Part shown: positions 9,486-18,910 of the stretch, piece after piece
Position numbering within the stretch: position 1 is the first letter of the stretch
How the letters are laid out: each line of letters opens with the position of its first letter
DNA from: CBDFKJ01 sp965248805
GTDB lineage: Bacteria; Pseudomonadota; Alphaproteobacteria; UBA6615
Direction of reading: 5' to 3'
Length of the DNA: 64,000 nt
NCBI GenBank assembly: GCA_965248805.1
Contig: CBDFKJ010000009.1
Span: forward strand, 1,922,001 to 1,986,000
The notes under the pieces: model-generated
The model's input: the letters and a program-made list of their open reading frames with translations, nothing else
Database searches by the model: none
Told to the model about the DNA's origin: nothing
Position numbers and translations under genes: made by a program

Positions 9486-10775
9486 GGACGCCTCCATTTA
9501 CCTCGTGAATTTTGCCTCGTTGTGATTCTCTACGGCGGTTCGGTTTGAGGAGGTATTGATGAGGCAGGCTGGTCTGTTCGGCTTACCGGATCATCTTCGA
9601 AAGCTTTCGGCGACGGGTGATCCGTTGGAGGTGCTGGCAAAGGTCGTCGACTTCAAGATTTTCCGCGCGCCGCTTGAGGCGGCGCTGGGCTATTCGGACG
9701 GATCGAAAGGTGGCCGCCCGGCCTACGATGCGGTGGCGATGCTCAAGGTTCTGATCCTGGCCGCGCGGCACACGGTGAGTGACGAGCGGATGGAGTTTCT
9801 GATCCGCGATCGCTTGAGCTGGCTTCGCTTCCTAGGCTTCGATCTCGGAGCGCCGACGCCGGACCGCAACACCATATGGACCTTTCGCGAGCGTCTGGTC
9901 CGGGCCGGGGCGATGGATAAGCTGTTTGCCGCCTTCGATGGCGAATTGCGCCGGTGCGGCTATCTGGCGATGGGCGGGCAGATCGTCGATGCGACGTTGG
10001 TATCGGCGCCCAAGCAGCGCCACAGCGATGACGAGAAGCGGGCGATCAAGGCGGGCAAGAGCGCGTCCGAGGTCTGGCCCGATCAGCCAGCCAAGGCGGC
10101 GCAGAAGGACACGGATGCGCGGTGGACGGTGAAGACCGGGCGGCGCAAGAACCCCGCCGGGTCGCAACGGCGCATGCCCGACATCGCGATCCCGGTGTTC
10201 GGCTACAAGAATCATGTCGTCATCGATCGGGCCTACGGCTTCATCCGCAGCTCGGCTGTGACCGATGCCGCCCGCCATGACGGCAAGATGTTGCGTCAGC
10301 TCGTCACCGGCGACAATCTGGCCGCCGGCGTGTGGGCTGACAGCGCCTATCGCTCGAAGGCCAACGAGGCGTGGCTGGCCGGCAAGGGTCGGGTCTCCCA
10401 CATCCACCGCAAGAAGCCGCCGGGCCGGGCCATGCCCAAGGCGACCGCCCAGGCCAATGCCCGCAAGTCAGCGGTCCGTGCGCATGTGGAGCACGTCTTC
10501 GCCCAGCAGAAGGATCGCATGGGCCTTTTCATCCGTACCATCGGGCTCAAGCGGGCGGAGGCCAAGATCGGCCTCGCCAACCTGGCTTACAATTTCCAGC
10601 GTCTGATCTTCCATGAGCGCAGGGCCGCCATGGTATGAGTCCGCCTGAATAGCGCCAAAACCCTCCGCCGAGAACGAAACGGCGGATGGTTGCGGACGTC
10701 AACACCGCCGATCTCAGCGAAAGTCGGACAGCACACCAAAATCTTCGTCAAATCCCCCGGTTGTTGGAGGTCTCC
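9486..10775 (+). mobile_element. IS5-like element, copy 1 (1290 bp)
   Basis: Terminal inverted repeats of about 11 bp: left GGACGCCTCCA, right (inverted) GGAGACCTCCA. It is flanked by a perfect 4-bp duplication AGGA (9482-9485 and 10776-10779). It carries a single transposase gene and a ~137-bp 3' region with a CCGCCG/CGGCGG hairpin. It is near-identical in sequence to the copies at 16865, 23820 and 25303. Confidence 0.93.
9559..10638 (+). CDS. IS5-like family transposase (copy 1)
   Basis: 359-residue DDE transposase, intact. The start is ATG 9559 with GAGGAGGT 5 nt upstream. The N-terminal helical domain (LFGLPDHLRKLSATGDPLEV, GGRPAYDAVAMLKVLILAAR, RLSWLRFLGFDLGAPTPDRN) precedes the catalytic core: first Asp in QIVDATLVSAPKQRH, second in VWADSAYRSKANEAW and the Glu in VRAHVEHVFAQQKDRM. 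It ends with NLAYNFQRLIFHERRA. Antisense open frames across the gene are shadows. Confidence 0.92.
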   Translation: MRQAGLFGLPDHLRKLSATGDPLEVLAKVVDFKIFRAPLEAALGYSDGSKGGRPAYDAVAMLKVLILAARHTVSDERMEFLIRDRLSWLRFLGFDLGAPTPDRNTIWTFRERLVRAGAMDKLFAAFDGELRRCGYLAMGGQIVDATLVSAPKQRHSDDEKRAIKAGKSASEVWPDQPAKAAQKDTDARWTVKTGRRKNPAGSQRRMPDIAIPVFGYKNHVVIDRAYGFIRSSAVTDAARHDGKMLRQLVTGDNLAAGVWADSAYRSKANEAWLAGKGRVSHIHRKKPPGRAMPKATAQANARKSAVRAHVEHVFAQQKDRMGLFIRTIGLKRAEAKIGLANLAYNFQRLIFHERRAAMV

Positions 10776-11398
10776 AGGAGTACGCGAGCGACATTCACAT
10801 GAGCGGCAGTCACCTTCTTGCCATCGTCAACGATATTCTCGATCTGGTGAGGTTCGAGTCCGGAGCGATGACGCTGGCAGAGGACAGCTTCGAGATTCAA
10901 GACGTCGCAGCGCAGGCCGTCCGTTTACTGGAATCGCGGGCGGCCGATACCGGCGTCGTCATCACCAATCGCGTTGGCGATGACGCGCCGACCGTGATCG
11001 GCGACGAGCGTAGGATCAAGCAGATCCTGCTCAATCTTCTATCCAACGCCGTGAAGTTCACGCCGCCGGGCGGCGCGGTGGACATGTGGCTCGAGTCCAC
11101 GGACGACGGCGGCATCGCGGTCGCGATCAGCGACACCGGCCCGGGCATACGTGCCGAAGATTTGCCCCGGTTGATGGAGCCGTTCCGGCGGCTGGACGGC
11201 AGCCTGGCCAGAAAGCACGAAGGCACAGGCCTCGGCATTCCGATCGCCCATTCATTGGCCACGTTGCACGGCGGCCAGCTCCACTACGACACCGATGTTG
11301 ACGTCGGCACGATTGTACGTTTGCTGCTTCCGGCAGTGCGCATTTGCCGAGCTCGCCAGAGCCAAGAGGCAGACACCGGCAACACCGTCGCCGGATGA

Positions 11399-11702
11399 TC
11401 GGGCGCTGAGCATGTCAGCCCCTTCGCAGCCGTAGAGGTTCTACCGCCGGTCGCTTGGTAAACGCGTCGGCGCACAGTCCGGAACCGCCATCCGCATTTG
11501 TCACACGCCGAGACCGCGTAACGGCGCCAAGCCAAGTCCACGCGCCCGTGCGCGGCGCGTATAGCCCTGATCAATGGTCACCCCCAACGCAAGCGTGCTC
11601 GATGGTGCGCAGAGGCTGTGCGTCTCGGCGCCCTGAGAGGACAGGCACGCCGGGCGCCGCTCGAGACTTCAGCCGTTTCATCAAAGGAAGGGAATTGAGC
11701 GA
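11399..11702. other. intergenic stretch, no gene recognised
   Basis: About 300 bp between the kinase remnant and the secreted-protein gene. No convincing reading frame, repeat or RNA was seen. It probably carries the promoter of the gene starting at 11703, which has an AAGGAAGGG-like ribosome site. Confidence 0.45.
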
Positions 11703-12190
11703 ATGTTCATCAATCCTGTGACCAGGCGAAGGGTACTGGCGGTGGCGGCCGCGTCGGGATTCATCATTCCGGTGTGGACGTCGGCGAGTCATGGCGACGA
11801 GCTGCCCTTTAAGGCGACCACGCTCATTATCGAGCTGACAGACAACGACATCGAGCTACAGTTCTTCATCGACGGCGATGAATGGAGCCGGCTGCGGATG
11901 TTCGATCCGAAGGGGCGAGGGATCCTCGACCTCAGGACGCGGCACAGGCTCGGTGCGCAGGGTGGCACCGAGCTGCACCATGCTTCCCAGCCGAGCCATT
12001 TTCCGGAGGACGACTTTGGCGAGATCGATCCTATCGGAGTGATAGAGACCGTCGAGGCGTTCCTGGAGCAGTTTCCCGCGGGCGGCTACGACTTCGAGGC
12101 CCTATCGCCGGAGGGCGTGCTAGACGGCGAGGCGACATTGACGCATGTGCTGCCGGCGCTGCCCGAGATCGTCGCACCGGTCTCGCTTAC

Positions 12191-13634
12191 CAGCCCGTTG
12201 ACGAAGTCCGGCGTGTCTGATTCTGTCTGAACATAGAGATTTAGACGGGCGTCGTGCGATGGCATTGAGACGACAGAGCGAGGTTCAGGGTGACCTCGTG
12301 GTGACATGGGCGGAGATGCCGCGTTCGCCTGGACACGCGTTTTCCGACCGGCTGCATGAGTTGCTGACCGAGTCTGGCTTTGACGGCTTCGTGGAGGCGA
12401 CGTGCAAGCCATACTACGCACCTCGGATGGGGGCTCCTTCGCTGCCGCCGGGGCGTTATTTCCGGATGCACATGATCGGCTATTTCGAGGGCATCGGCAG
12501 CGAGCGCGGCATCGCTTGGCGCTGTTCGGATTCGCTGTCGCTTCGCGCGTTTCTGCGGTTGGCGAACCGGGACAAGGTTCCTGGTTGTCGAAGACGCGCG
12601 GCCGGCTGCCGCACGAGGTCCATGAAAAGGTTTTCGACTGGGTTCTGGCTCTCGTCGCCGCGCGCGGTCTGGTGAAGGGCGAGCGGATCGGCGTCGACGG
12701 CTCGACGATGGAAGCCAACGCCGCCCTGCGAGCCATCGTGCGGCGCGATAGCGGCGAGACCTATCGCGAGATGCTGACGCAAATGGCGAAGGAGAGTGGC
12801 GTCGAAACGCCGACGATCGACGACCTCGTCCGGCTCGATCGCCGGCGGAAGGGCAAGAAGCTTTCGAACAAGGATTGGACGAGCCCGACCGATCCTGATG
12901 CGAAGATCGCGCGGATGAAGGACGGCACCACGCATCTGGCCTGCAAGCCCGAGCACGCGGTCGATCTCGACACCGGCGTCATCGTTGCGGCGCCGATCTA
13001 TCCAGCCGATGAAGGCGACACGACGACTTTGCCTGGGACGCTGGAGGCGGCCGCGCGCAACCTCGCCGAGGTCGGTCTGGCTCCAACACGGGCAGAGCCC
13101 TGCAGTCTCGTTGGCGACAAGGGCTATCATTCACGCGAGGGGCTGAAAGACCTCGACGGCGGCGTCTGGAAAACGCGGATCTCCGAGCCGGAGCCCGCCA
13201 ACGGCTATCTGCGCTGGCATGGCGACCAGGCGGCACGTCAGGCTGTCTACGCCAACCGGGCGCGATTGAAGTCCGGCGTCGCGCGGAACGCCATGCGCAG
13301 GCGCGGTGAGATGGTCGAGCGCAGCTTCGCCCATGTCCTCGACCGTGGCGGCATGCGCCGCGCGTTGCTGCGGGCGCGCGAGAACGTCCACAAACGCTAC
13401 CTGATCCATGTCGCCGGGTTCAATCTCGGCATTCTGATGCGCGCGCTGTTCGGATCAGGCACGCCGAGGGAGGCTGCGAGTGCAAAGAGCACCCTTTTGT
13501 TCGTTATTCAGTTCGATGCTGCCCTGGCGATCGCCATCGTGGCGAACATCGAAGGCAAACCAGCCATGCTCGTTATCATCATCATCGTCGCCCCCGAAAC
13601 CGATTGATCAAAGCGCGACTTCATCACCGGGCTG
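12191..13634 (+). mobile_element. IS1182-like element, copy 1 (1444 bp)
   Basis: Inverted terminal repeats: left CAGCCCGTTGACGAAGTC, right (inverted) CAGCCCGGTGATGAAGTC. Flanked by a 4-bp duplication TTAC (12187-12190 and 13635-13638). The same ends bound a second, diverged element at 51187-52617. Confidence 0.88.
12259..13607 (+). pseudogene. IS1182-like transposase with internal 10-nt deletion
   Basis: Transposase of about 450 residues if intact. The first frame (MALRRQSEVQGDLVVTWAEM, PPGRYFRMHMIGYFEGIGSE, SLSLRAFLRLANRDKVP) is broken near 12583, where about 10 nt are missing relative to the sister element (which reads VPDHSSLS there). The rest is in the next frame: RLPHEVHEKVFDWVLALVAA, ERIGVDGSTMEANAALR (Asp), LVGDKGYHSREGLK (Asp), GEMVERSFAHVLDRGGMRR (Glu). 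All three catalytic residues are present, but they cannot be made as one protein without frameshifting. Confidence 0.85.
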
Positions 13635-14034
13635 TTACCGATGATCCTCCGCTGGTCGACCCCGATAACCTGGTCATCGAGTGGGAACCGGTCACGACGC
13701 GGTTCATCGGCGTCGGCCCGGTCGAGATCATCGAATACCAAGTGATCGTGGATCAGGTCGATCCGCTGCGTGCCGAGCCCTGGATCGATGGCGGAACGCG
13801 CCGGGCCCTGATCAATCTTCCCCCATCGGCCACGCAAGTTACGGTGCCGCCGGAGTTTCTGCTGCCCGATGCGCTCTACGACTTCGAAGTGTTAGCGATC
13901 GAAGCCAGCGGAAACTCGACGATATCAGTGGGAGAGTTCATGACCGAGTAAGCCTTCGATCGAACCGGCGCGCTTTGCCGCGAAGCCAGCACTCAGCGCT
14001 GGCGGCTTCTGCGCAGGCTGCCGGCGCAACCGTG

Positions 14035-15431
14035 TCAATGCGCCGCAACGGTCATCACCCGATCCGGCGACAACAGGAAGGGCGGCAAATAGGCGGGTAT
14101 GTTCGAAAACGGCAGCACTTCAAGGCGCAGTCGAATACCCAGAACGTCAGTCATGAACGACCGCCGGCGCATGATGCGCTGCCAGGCCTCGGGGTAGGCG
14201 TCCGCGAATGCCGCGCGCAGCGAAGCGTCGGCGAGTGCAATCCCATCCTCGATGCTGGTTGTGAAATATTCCGTGCCCGTCGCCGGGATGATGTCGACTT
14301 GCAACGCCATGCCGGAGCGCAGCGCGTTCTTGGAGCCGGCAAAGATCGGCGAATTCACCCATTCGTCGAGATGGATCTGGTGCCCGGGGTTGAGAAAGAT
14401 GCCGAAGAACGGATCGCTCAAAAACTCGGCGACGGCATCGTGTAGCGCGCCGCCCGTCACGCCCAGGCCGATCGTCTCGTACCAGCCAACGACCGCGCGG
14501 AAATAGGGGGCCACCAGGCGGTCGACATAGTCGCGGATACCGGGTGGCAGTTCGCTCTCGTCGGCGACGATGAATCCCGCCCGACAGTTGAGCGCGCCCC
14601 AGACGCCATAGGCGGTGGTGAACGGATCGCCGTGCGCGATCCGGCGCGCGCTTGGGCTCGGCAGTCCCATGGCGGCGCGCTCGCCCGTGGACAGCATCAG
14701 GTGACAGGACCAGGGCATGCCGTTCACTCCCATCAGGCGCACGGCGTCATATTCGCTCATCCCCGGCCGCACACCGAACAGCACATTGCGTACGCCGTCG
14801 ACGTGTGGCAGGCGGCGTACTCGAAGGCCGCGAGCTGATCGACGTCGTTGATCAGCCGCAGACCATCGCTCGCCTCCATCAACAGGTTCGTCGCGTTGTT
14901 CACGCGCGCCGCGTCGCCAGTGAGCGCGCGCAGCGCGTCCACGAGATAGGCCGGTGCCTCGATCCAGTTTCCGTTCGCACCGGTCTCACGGGAGGTAAAC
15001 GGCTTCCAAGCCAGGACACCGACGTGTGCATCCGCGCGGACGCCCGCATCGCTCAATATGGAGTCCAGCGACTGACTGCGCTCGCGAGACTGGCCGGGCA
15101 GACTGAACGACTGAAACAGCACCTTGTGCAGGTCGAGCGGGCTGATATCGGCGTAGCCCATGCATTCATTGCCGACGACAAGGGTCCGTCGCCCACGTGC
15201 CGGCACCACCAGCAGCGCTTCCTCGAAGCGTGGATCGAAGCCGGTCAAATAGGCCATATTGGCGCTGTGTTCGTGGTCGGCGTAGACCACCAGCGCGTCG
15301 TAGCCGCCGGCGTGCATGCGCTCGCGCAGCGAAGCCATGCGCGCCTCGTAGGTCGCGCCCGGGATCTTCGGCTCGACGGTGGGCTCGCCGAAGTCGGGCA
15401 GCGTGACCCTTGCCAGGCGTATATCGGTCAT
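14035..15431 (-). pseudogene. M24 (creatinase/aminopeptidase P fold) family protein, frameshifted
   Basis: Two-domain pita-bread protein. The N-terminal domain starts at ATG 15431 (MTDIRLARVTLPDFGEP) and includes ATYEARMASLRERMHAGGYD, LVVYADHEHSANMAYLTGFD and ERSQSLDSILSDAGVRAD. After ACHTSTAY the frame is lost near 14785-14791 and continues in the adjacent frame as LFGVRPGMSEYDAVRLMG through LNPGHQIHLDEWVNSPIF to the stop at 14035. A one-nucleotide loss explains it. The C-terminal domain lacks the usual Asp-Asp metal pair (FTTAYGVWGALNCRAGF at the equivalent place), so even the ancestor may have been a non-metallo member, like creatinase. Confidence 0.75.
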
Positions 15432-15462
15432 GATCCGTTTGCCGCGGACATGCGGGCGCTCA

Positions 15463-15867
15463 CTAACCCGGCGGCCGCGTTTCGAACGCGAGAACGAGAT
15501 CGTTCCACAGTTCGTATCGCTCACGCGGAAGGTCGTACGGGGAGCATGCGCGAACCGCGTCGCGGGCGCTGTTGGCAGTGGCCATGAGAAACGGCGTGAC
15601 CGTTCTCCCTCTTAGGTCGAGGATCGTTACCGTTCGCACGCTGCCGTCGGCGTCGAGCGTAACGCGCAGGCGGATGACCGGAATCTCCCGGAAGTTCATG
15701 CGCGGCGGCTCCCAGCAACGACCGACTTGTCGGTGCAGCTCGGCGACGATGCCATTCATTTCGGTGAAGCCGGCAACTTCTTCCGCGCGCCCACTGGCGG
15801 GACGGTTCGGAGCACAACCGGCAAGCAGCACTGACGCCGCGACCAAACCGAAAACATAGACGCGCAT
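15463..15867 (-). CDS. lipoprotein with TolA/TonB C-terminal-like domain
   Basis: 134 residues from ATG 15867. The leader MRVYVFGLVAASVLLAGC ends in an LAGC lipobox, so lipidation at that Cys is expected. The remainder has the TolA/TonB C-terminal pattern: IVAELHRQVGRCWEPP, then IRLRVTLDADGSVRTVTILD and a late ATANSARDAVRACSPYDLP ... WNDLVLAFE segment. Such domains contact outer-membrane or Tol-Pal components. It is transcribed in the same direction as the M24-like gene, 31 bp upstream of it. Confidence 0.75.
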   Translation of the reverse strand: MRVYVFGLVAASVLLAGCAPNRPASGRAEEVAGFTEMNGIVAELHRQVGRCWEPPRMNFREIPVIRLRVTLDADGSVRTVTILDLRGRTVTPFLMATANSARDAVRACSPYDLPRERYELWNDLVLAFETRPPG

Positions 15868-16206
15868 GAACGGCACCCCTCTGGCCTGCCACCTCGGTGG
15901 CCCGACGCTATCCTTCACAGCGTCCACGGTTCTCGACCCACAGTCTCGTGTCAAGATGATCGCGCGCGACCCGCGCTCGCCCTGCGGTGTCGGAGCCGCG
16001 GGGTCAGGCTCGCCACGGCATGGGGTCTTGTGCTACCCGTGACCGCGGCGAGAAGGACCATCCGGGAATCGAGTCATGACGCCACCCCCGATCGCTTATG
16101 CGGCGACGCGCGGTGTCGCGCGCGTCCGCTTACGTCCGTTCCCGTACGTCGGTGGTTGTGGCGCGCGGTCGTTTGGATGACGGCGCTGCGGCACGAAGGC
16201 GCGCGC
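15868..16206. other. intergenic region between divergent genes
   Basis: About 340 bp separating the lipoprotein gene (leftward) from the membrane glycosyltransferase (rightward). The frame of the latter is open from 16030, so some of this may be coding; ATG 16177 is another possible start. No other feature was recognised. Confidence 0.4.
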
Positions 16207-16864
16207 ATGCGTCCCGGCCTGGATGAACTGAAGGCACGATTCCGCCGATTCGAACCGATCGCGATCCTCGTCTGCGCGGGCGCCGCGGTCTTTATGCACT
16301 TTCATCTGACGCAGGCGCCACGATTCGCCGTCGGTGACGAGCTTCAGTATCTGCGGCACGCCTATGCCGTCTACCAATTTGGCGTGTTCGGCGCCCTCGA
16401 CGACGTCGACACGCAGCCCGAACCGGGCATGTTCTTCGCGCCTGTCTATCCCGGGTTCCTTGCCGGCATGATGTGGCTTGATGCGTCGTTTGCATCAGCG
16501 GTCGAGTGCGTCCTGCGGCATAACACGCGTCCGGCAACACATGGCTGCGCGCCCGATTATGGATCAGTAATCGCCATTCAATTGATCCTCGCCGCGATCA
16601 CACTCGTCCTCATATGGCAGTCGGCCAAAATCCTTTGCCGATCTTCGTTGTGCGCCTGGAGTGCCGCGCTATTGGCCCTGATGGCGGGCGAATACTCGTA
16701 CTATGCCAATCATCTGCTGACCGAGAGTTTCGTGTTTCCGCTGTTCGCCGCCGCATGCCTTGCCCAGGTCATTGCGTGGCGTGGCCGATCGTGGCGCGCG
16801 TTCTTCATGGCGGGGGCGCTCATTGCGCTGTCGGCTCTTGTACGGCCCTCATACGCTTACATCT

Positions 16865-18154
16865 GGAGACCTCCAACAACCGGGGGATTTGACGAAGATT
16901 TTGGTGTGCTGTCCGACTTTCGCTGAGATCGGCGGTGTTGACGTCCGCAACCATCCGCCGTTTCGTTCTCGGCGGAGGGTTTTGGCGCTATTCAGGCGGA
17001 CTCATACCATGGCGGCCCTGCGCTCATGGAAGATCAGACGCTGGAAATTGTAAGCCAGGTTGGCGAGGCCGATCTTGGCCTCCGCCCGCTTGAGCCCGAT
17101 GGTACGGATGAAAAGGCCCATGCGATCCTTCTGCTGGGCGAAGACGTGCTCCACATGCGCACGGACCGCTGACTTGCGGGCATTGGCCTGGGCGGTCGCC
17201 TTGGGCATGGCCCGGCCCGGCGGCTTCTTGCGGTGGATGTGGGAGACCCGACCCTTGCCGGCCAGCCACGCCTCGTTGGCCTTCGAGCGATAGGCGCTGT
17301 CAGCCCACACGCCGGCGGCCAGATTGTCGCCGGTGACGAGCTGACGCAACATCTTGCCGTCATGGCGGGCGGCATCGGTCACAGCCGAGCTGCGGATGAA
17401 GCCGTAGGCCCGATCGATGACGACATGATTCTTGTAGCCGAACACCGGGATCGCGATGTCGGGCATGCGCCGTTGCGACCCGGCGGGGTTCTTGCGCCGC
17501 CCGGTCTTCACCGTCCACCGCGCATCCGTGTCCTTCTGCGCCGCCTTGGCTGGCTGATCGGGCCAGACCTCGGACGCGCTCTTGCCCGCCTTGATCGCCC
17601 GCTTCTCGTCATCGCTGTGGCGCTGCTTGGGCGCCGATACCAACGTCGCATCGACGATCTGCCCGCCCATCGCCAGATAGCCGCACCGGCGCAATTCGCC
17701 ATCGAAGGCGGCAAACAGCTTATCCATCGCCCCGGCCCGGACCAGACGCTCGCGAAAGGTCCATATGGTGTTGCGGTCCGGCGTCGGCGCTCCGAGATCG
17801 AAGCCTAGGAAGCGAAGCCAGCTCAAGCGATCGCGGATCAGAAACTCCATCCGCTCGTCACTCACCGTGTGCCGCGCGGCCAGGATCAGAACCTTGAGCA
17901 TCGCCACCGCATCGTAGGCCGGGCGGCCACCTTTCGATCCGTCCGAATAGCCCAGCGCCGCCTCAAGCGGCGCGCGGAAAATCTTGAAGTCGACGACCTT
18001 TGCCAGCACCTCCAACGGATCACCCGTCGCCGAAAGCTTTCGAAGATGATCCGGTAAGCCGAACAGACCAGCCTGCCTCATCAATACCTCCTCAAACCGA
18101 ACCGCCGTAGAGAATCACAACGAGGCAAAATTCACGAGGTAAATGGAGGCGTCC
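16865..18154 (-). mobile_element. IS5-like element, copy 2 (1290 bp)
   Basis: Same ends as copy 1 in reverse orientation (GGAGACCTCCA at 16865, inverted GGACGCCTCCA at 18154), flanked by a perfect ATCT duplication (16861-16864 and 18155-18158). Confidence 0.93.
17002..18081 (-). CDS. IS5-like family transposase (copy 2)
   Basis: Intact 359-residue transposase with the same sequence as copy 1, including the three catalytic acidic positions. The start is ATG 18081 after GAGGAGGT. It points leftward, against the interrupted glycosyltransferase gene. Confidence 0.92.
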   Translation of the reverse strand: MRQAGLFGLPDHLRKLSATGDPLEVLAKVVDFKIFRAPLEAALGYSDGSKGGRPAYDAVAMLKVLILAARHTVSDERMEFLIRDRLSWLRFLGFDLGAPTPDRNTIWTFRERLVRAGAMDKLFAAFDGELRRCGYLAMGGQIVDATLVSAPKQRHSDDEKRAIKAGKSASEVWPDQPAKAAQKDTDARWTVKTGRRKNPAGSQRRMPDIAIPVFGYKNHVVIDRAYGFIRSSAVTDAARHDGKMLRQLVTGDNLAAGVWADSAYRSKANEAWLAGKGRVSHIHRKKPPGRAMPKATAQANARKSAVRAHVEHVFAQQKDRMGLFIRTIGLKRAEAKIGLANLAYNFQRLIFHERRAAMV

Positions 18155-18910
18155 ATCTTGTACGCCGGAACCCTGGTGATCTTCGTTGGCGCGCTGACGC
18201 AGGTGGGCTCGTCCCGCCGCCAACTCATGTATGGCGGTGCCGCTTTTGTGTGCGGCTATCTCGTTCTTGCCAGCGGCTGGATGGCGCGCAATTTCATTCA
18301 GTTCGGGCAGCCGGCGCTCACCGGGAACTATGCCGCGTATGTCTTGACCGATCGGCTCATCTACAATCGCATGACGAATACCGAGCTGGGCATCGCGTTC
18401 ATCTATTGGCTGCCGGATTTCGGTGGCCGGCTTGCGGAAGCATGGTTCCCCAAGGAGAGCTACATACGGCTGGACGATGGCGATCCCGGCGGCTTCCATA
18501 TGCAGCGGCCGATATTGTGGAGCGAGACATTCGCCGCCGCCGGCAGCGAAGAGGAGCATCTGGGCTACCTGCTGCGCGAGGAAATCATCGGGCAATTGGG
18601 CAACCACATCGCGGTGACGTTCGCGCTCGCCTGGCGCGGCATGTTTGTCTCGAAGTACTGGTCCCTGGTGGCACTCCTTTGCTTTTTCCCGATGCTCTTC
18701 ATGGCTGTGCGAAGGCGGCAGTTCGACTATGTCGTGTTCGCGCTACCGCCGTGGTTCATGTTGGGACTGCATGCGCTCATCTCGGCCAACATACCGCGAT
18801 ACAATCTTGTGCTGATCCCATGCCTGGCGATCGCGTCCGCGCAAGTCGTCACGCTAGGCGCTCGCCGTGTCGGCAAGCGATTCGTCATGGGGCGGTAGGT
18901 CGATGTCGGC

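Larger units (their letters stand above)
8901..11398 (+). pseudogene. receiver-histidine kinase, two frameshifts and split by an IS5-like element
   Basis: Third gene of the sensory operon, a soluble N-terminal receiver followed by a histidine kinase. The receiver starts LILVADDESTQRLLTRDHLE, shifts frame near 9072, continues AVLLDINMPVRDGFSVLAEA, shifts again at about 9231, then reads DDFITKPVVWSLLAHRL and the kinase box NMSHELRTPLNAIIGFSDIM. The insertion at 9486-10775 follows ERYQE; coding resumes as YASDIHMSGSHLLAIVNDIL with the ATPase domain (ILLNLLSNAVKFTPPGG, SDTGPGI, EGTGLGIPIAHSLATLHGG) to the stop at 11398. Removing the element and one AGGA copy restores the frame at that junction. 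Both receiver shifts are of the -1 type. Confidence 0.85.
11703..13951 (+). pseudogene. Tat-signal secreted protein with FnIII-like domain, split by an IS1182-like element
   Basis: It starts at ATG 11703 with a leader resembling a twin-arginine signal (TRRRVLAVAAASGFIIP). The mature part reads ELTDNDIELQFFIDGDEWSR and LIIELTDND, ending at VSL before the insertion. Coding resumes at 13635 as TDDPPLVDPDNLVIEWEPVT, then IIEYQVIVDQ and YDFEVLAIEASGNSTISVGE, a beta-sandwich pattern like a fibronectin type III domain. Joining 11703-12190 to 13635 onward gives one continuous frame of about 270 residues. Function is unknown; a cell-surface or periplasmic binding role is inferred only from the fold type. 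Confidence 0.75.
16207..18898 (+). pseudogene. GT-C type membrane glycosyltransferase, split by an IS5-like element
   Basis: Polytopic inner-membrane protein of the PMT/ArnT-like class, which transfers sugars from lipid carriers. Start uncertain (ATG 16207 or 16177). Features: first TM IAILVCAGAAVFMHF followed by the loop FAVGDELQYLRHAYAVYQF with the acidic D-E pair typical of GT-C enzymes, several further TM helices (VIAIQLILAAITLVLIW, AALLALMAGEYSYYANHLLT) and ALSALVRPSYAYI. The element lies at 16865-18154; the frame resumes LYAGTLVIFVGALTQ and ends near 18898 after NIPRYNLVLIPCLAIASAQV. Without the insertion the two parts join as TAC ATC TTG TAC. Intact length would be about 470 residues. 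Confidence 0.78.

Noticed and set aside
9832..10407. 191-codon open frame antisense to the IS5-like transposase, repeated in every copy
   Set aside because: It exists only because of third-position GC bias opposite the transposase; no start context, no family resemblance, and its identity between copies follows from the identity of the IS.
9486..18154. Composite transposon formed by IS5-like copies 1 and 2 with the genes between them as cargo
   Set aside because: Each copy has its own perfect 4-bp duplication and splits a different gene, so they inserted independently; no outer duplication links them.
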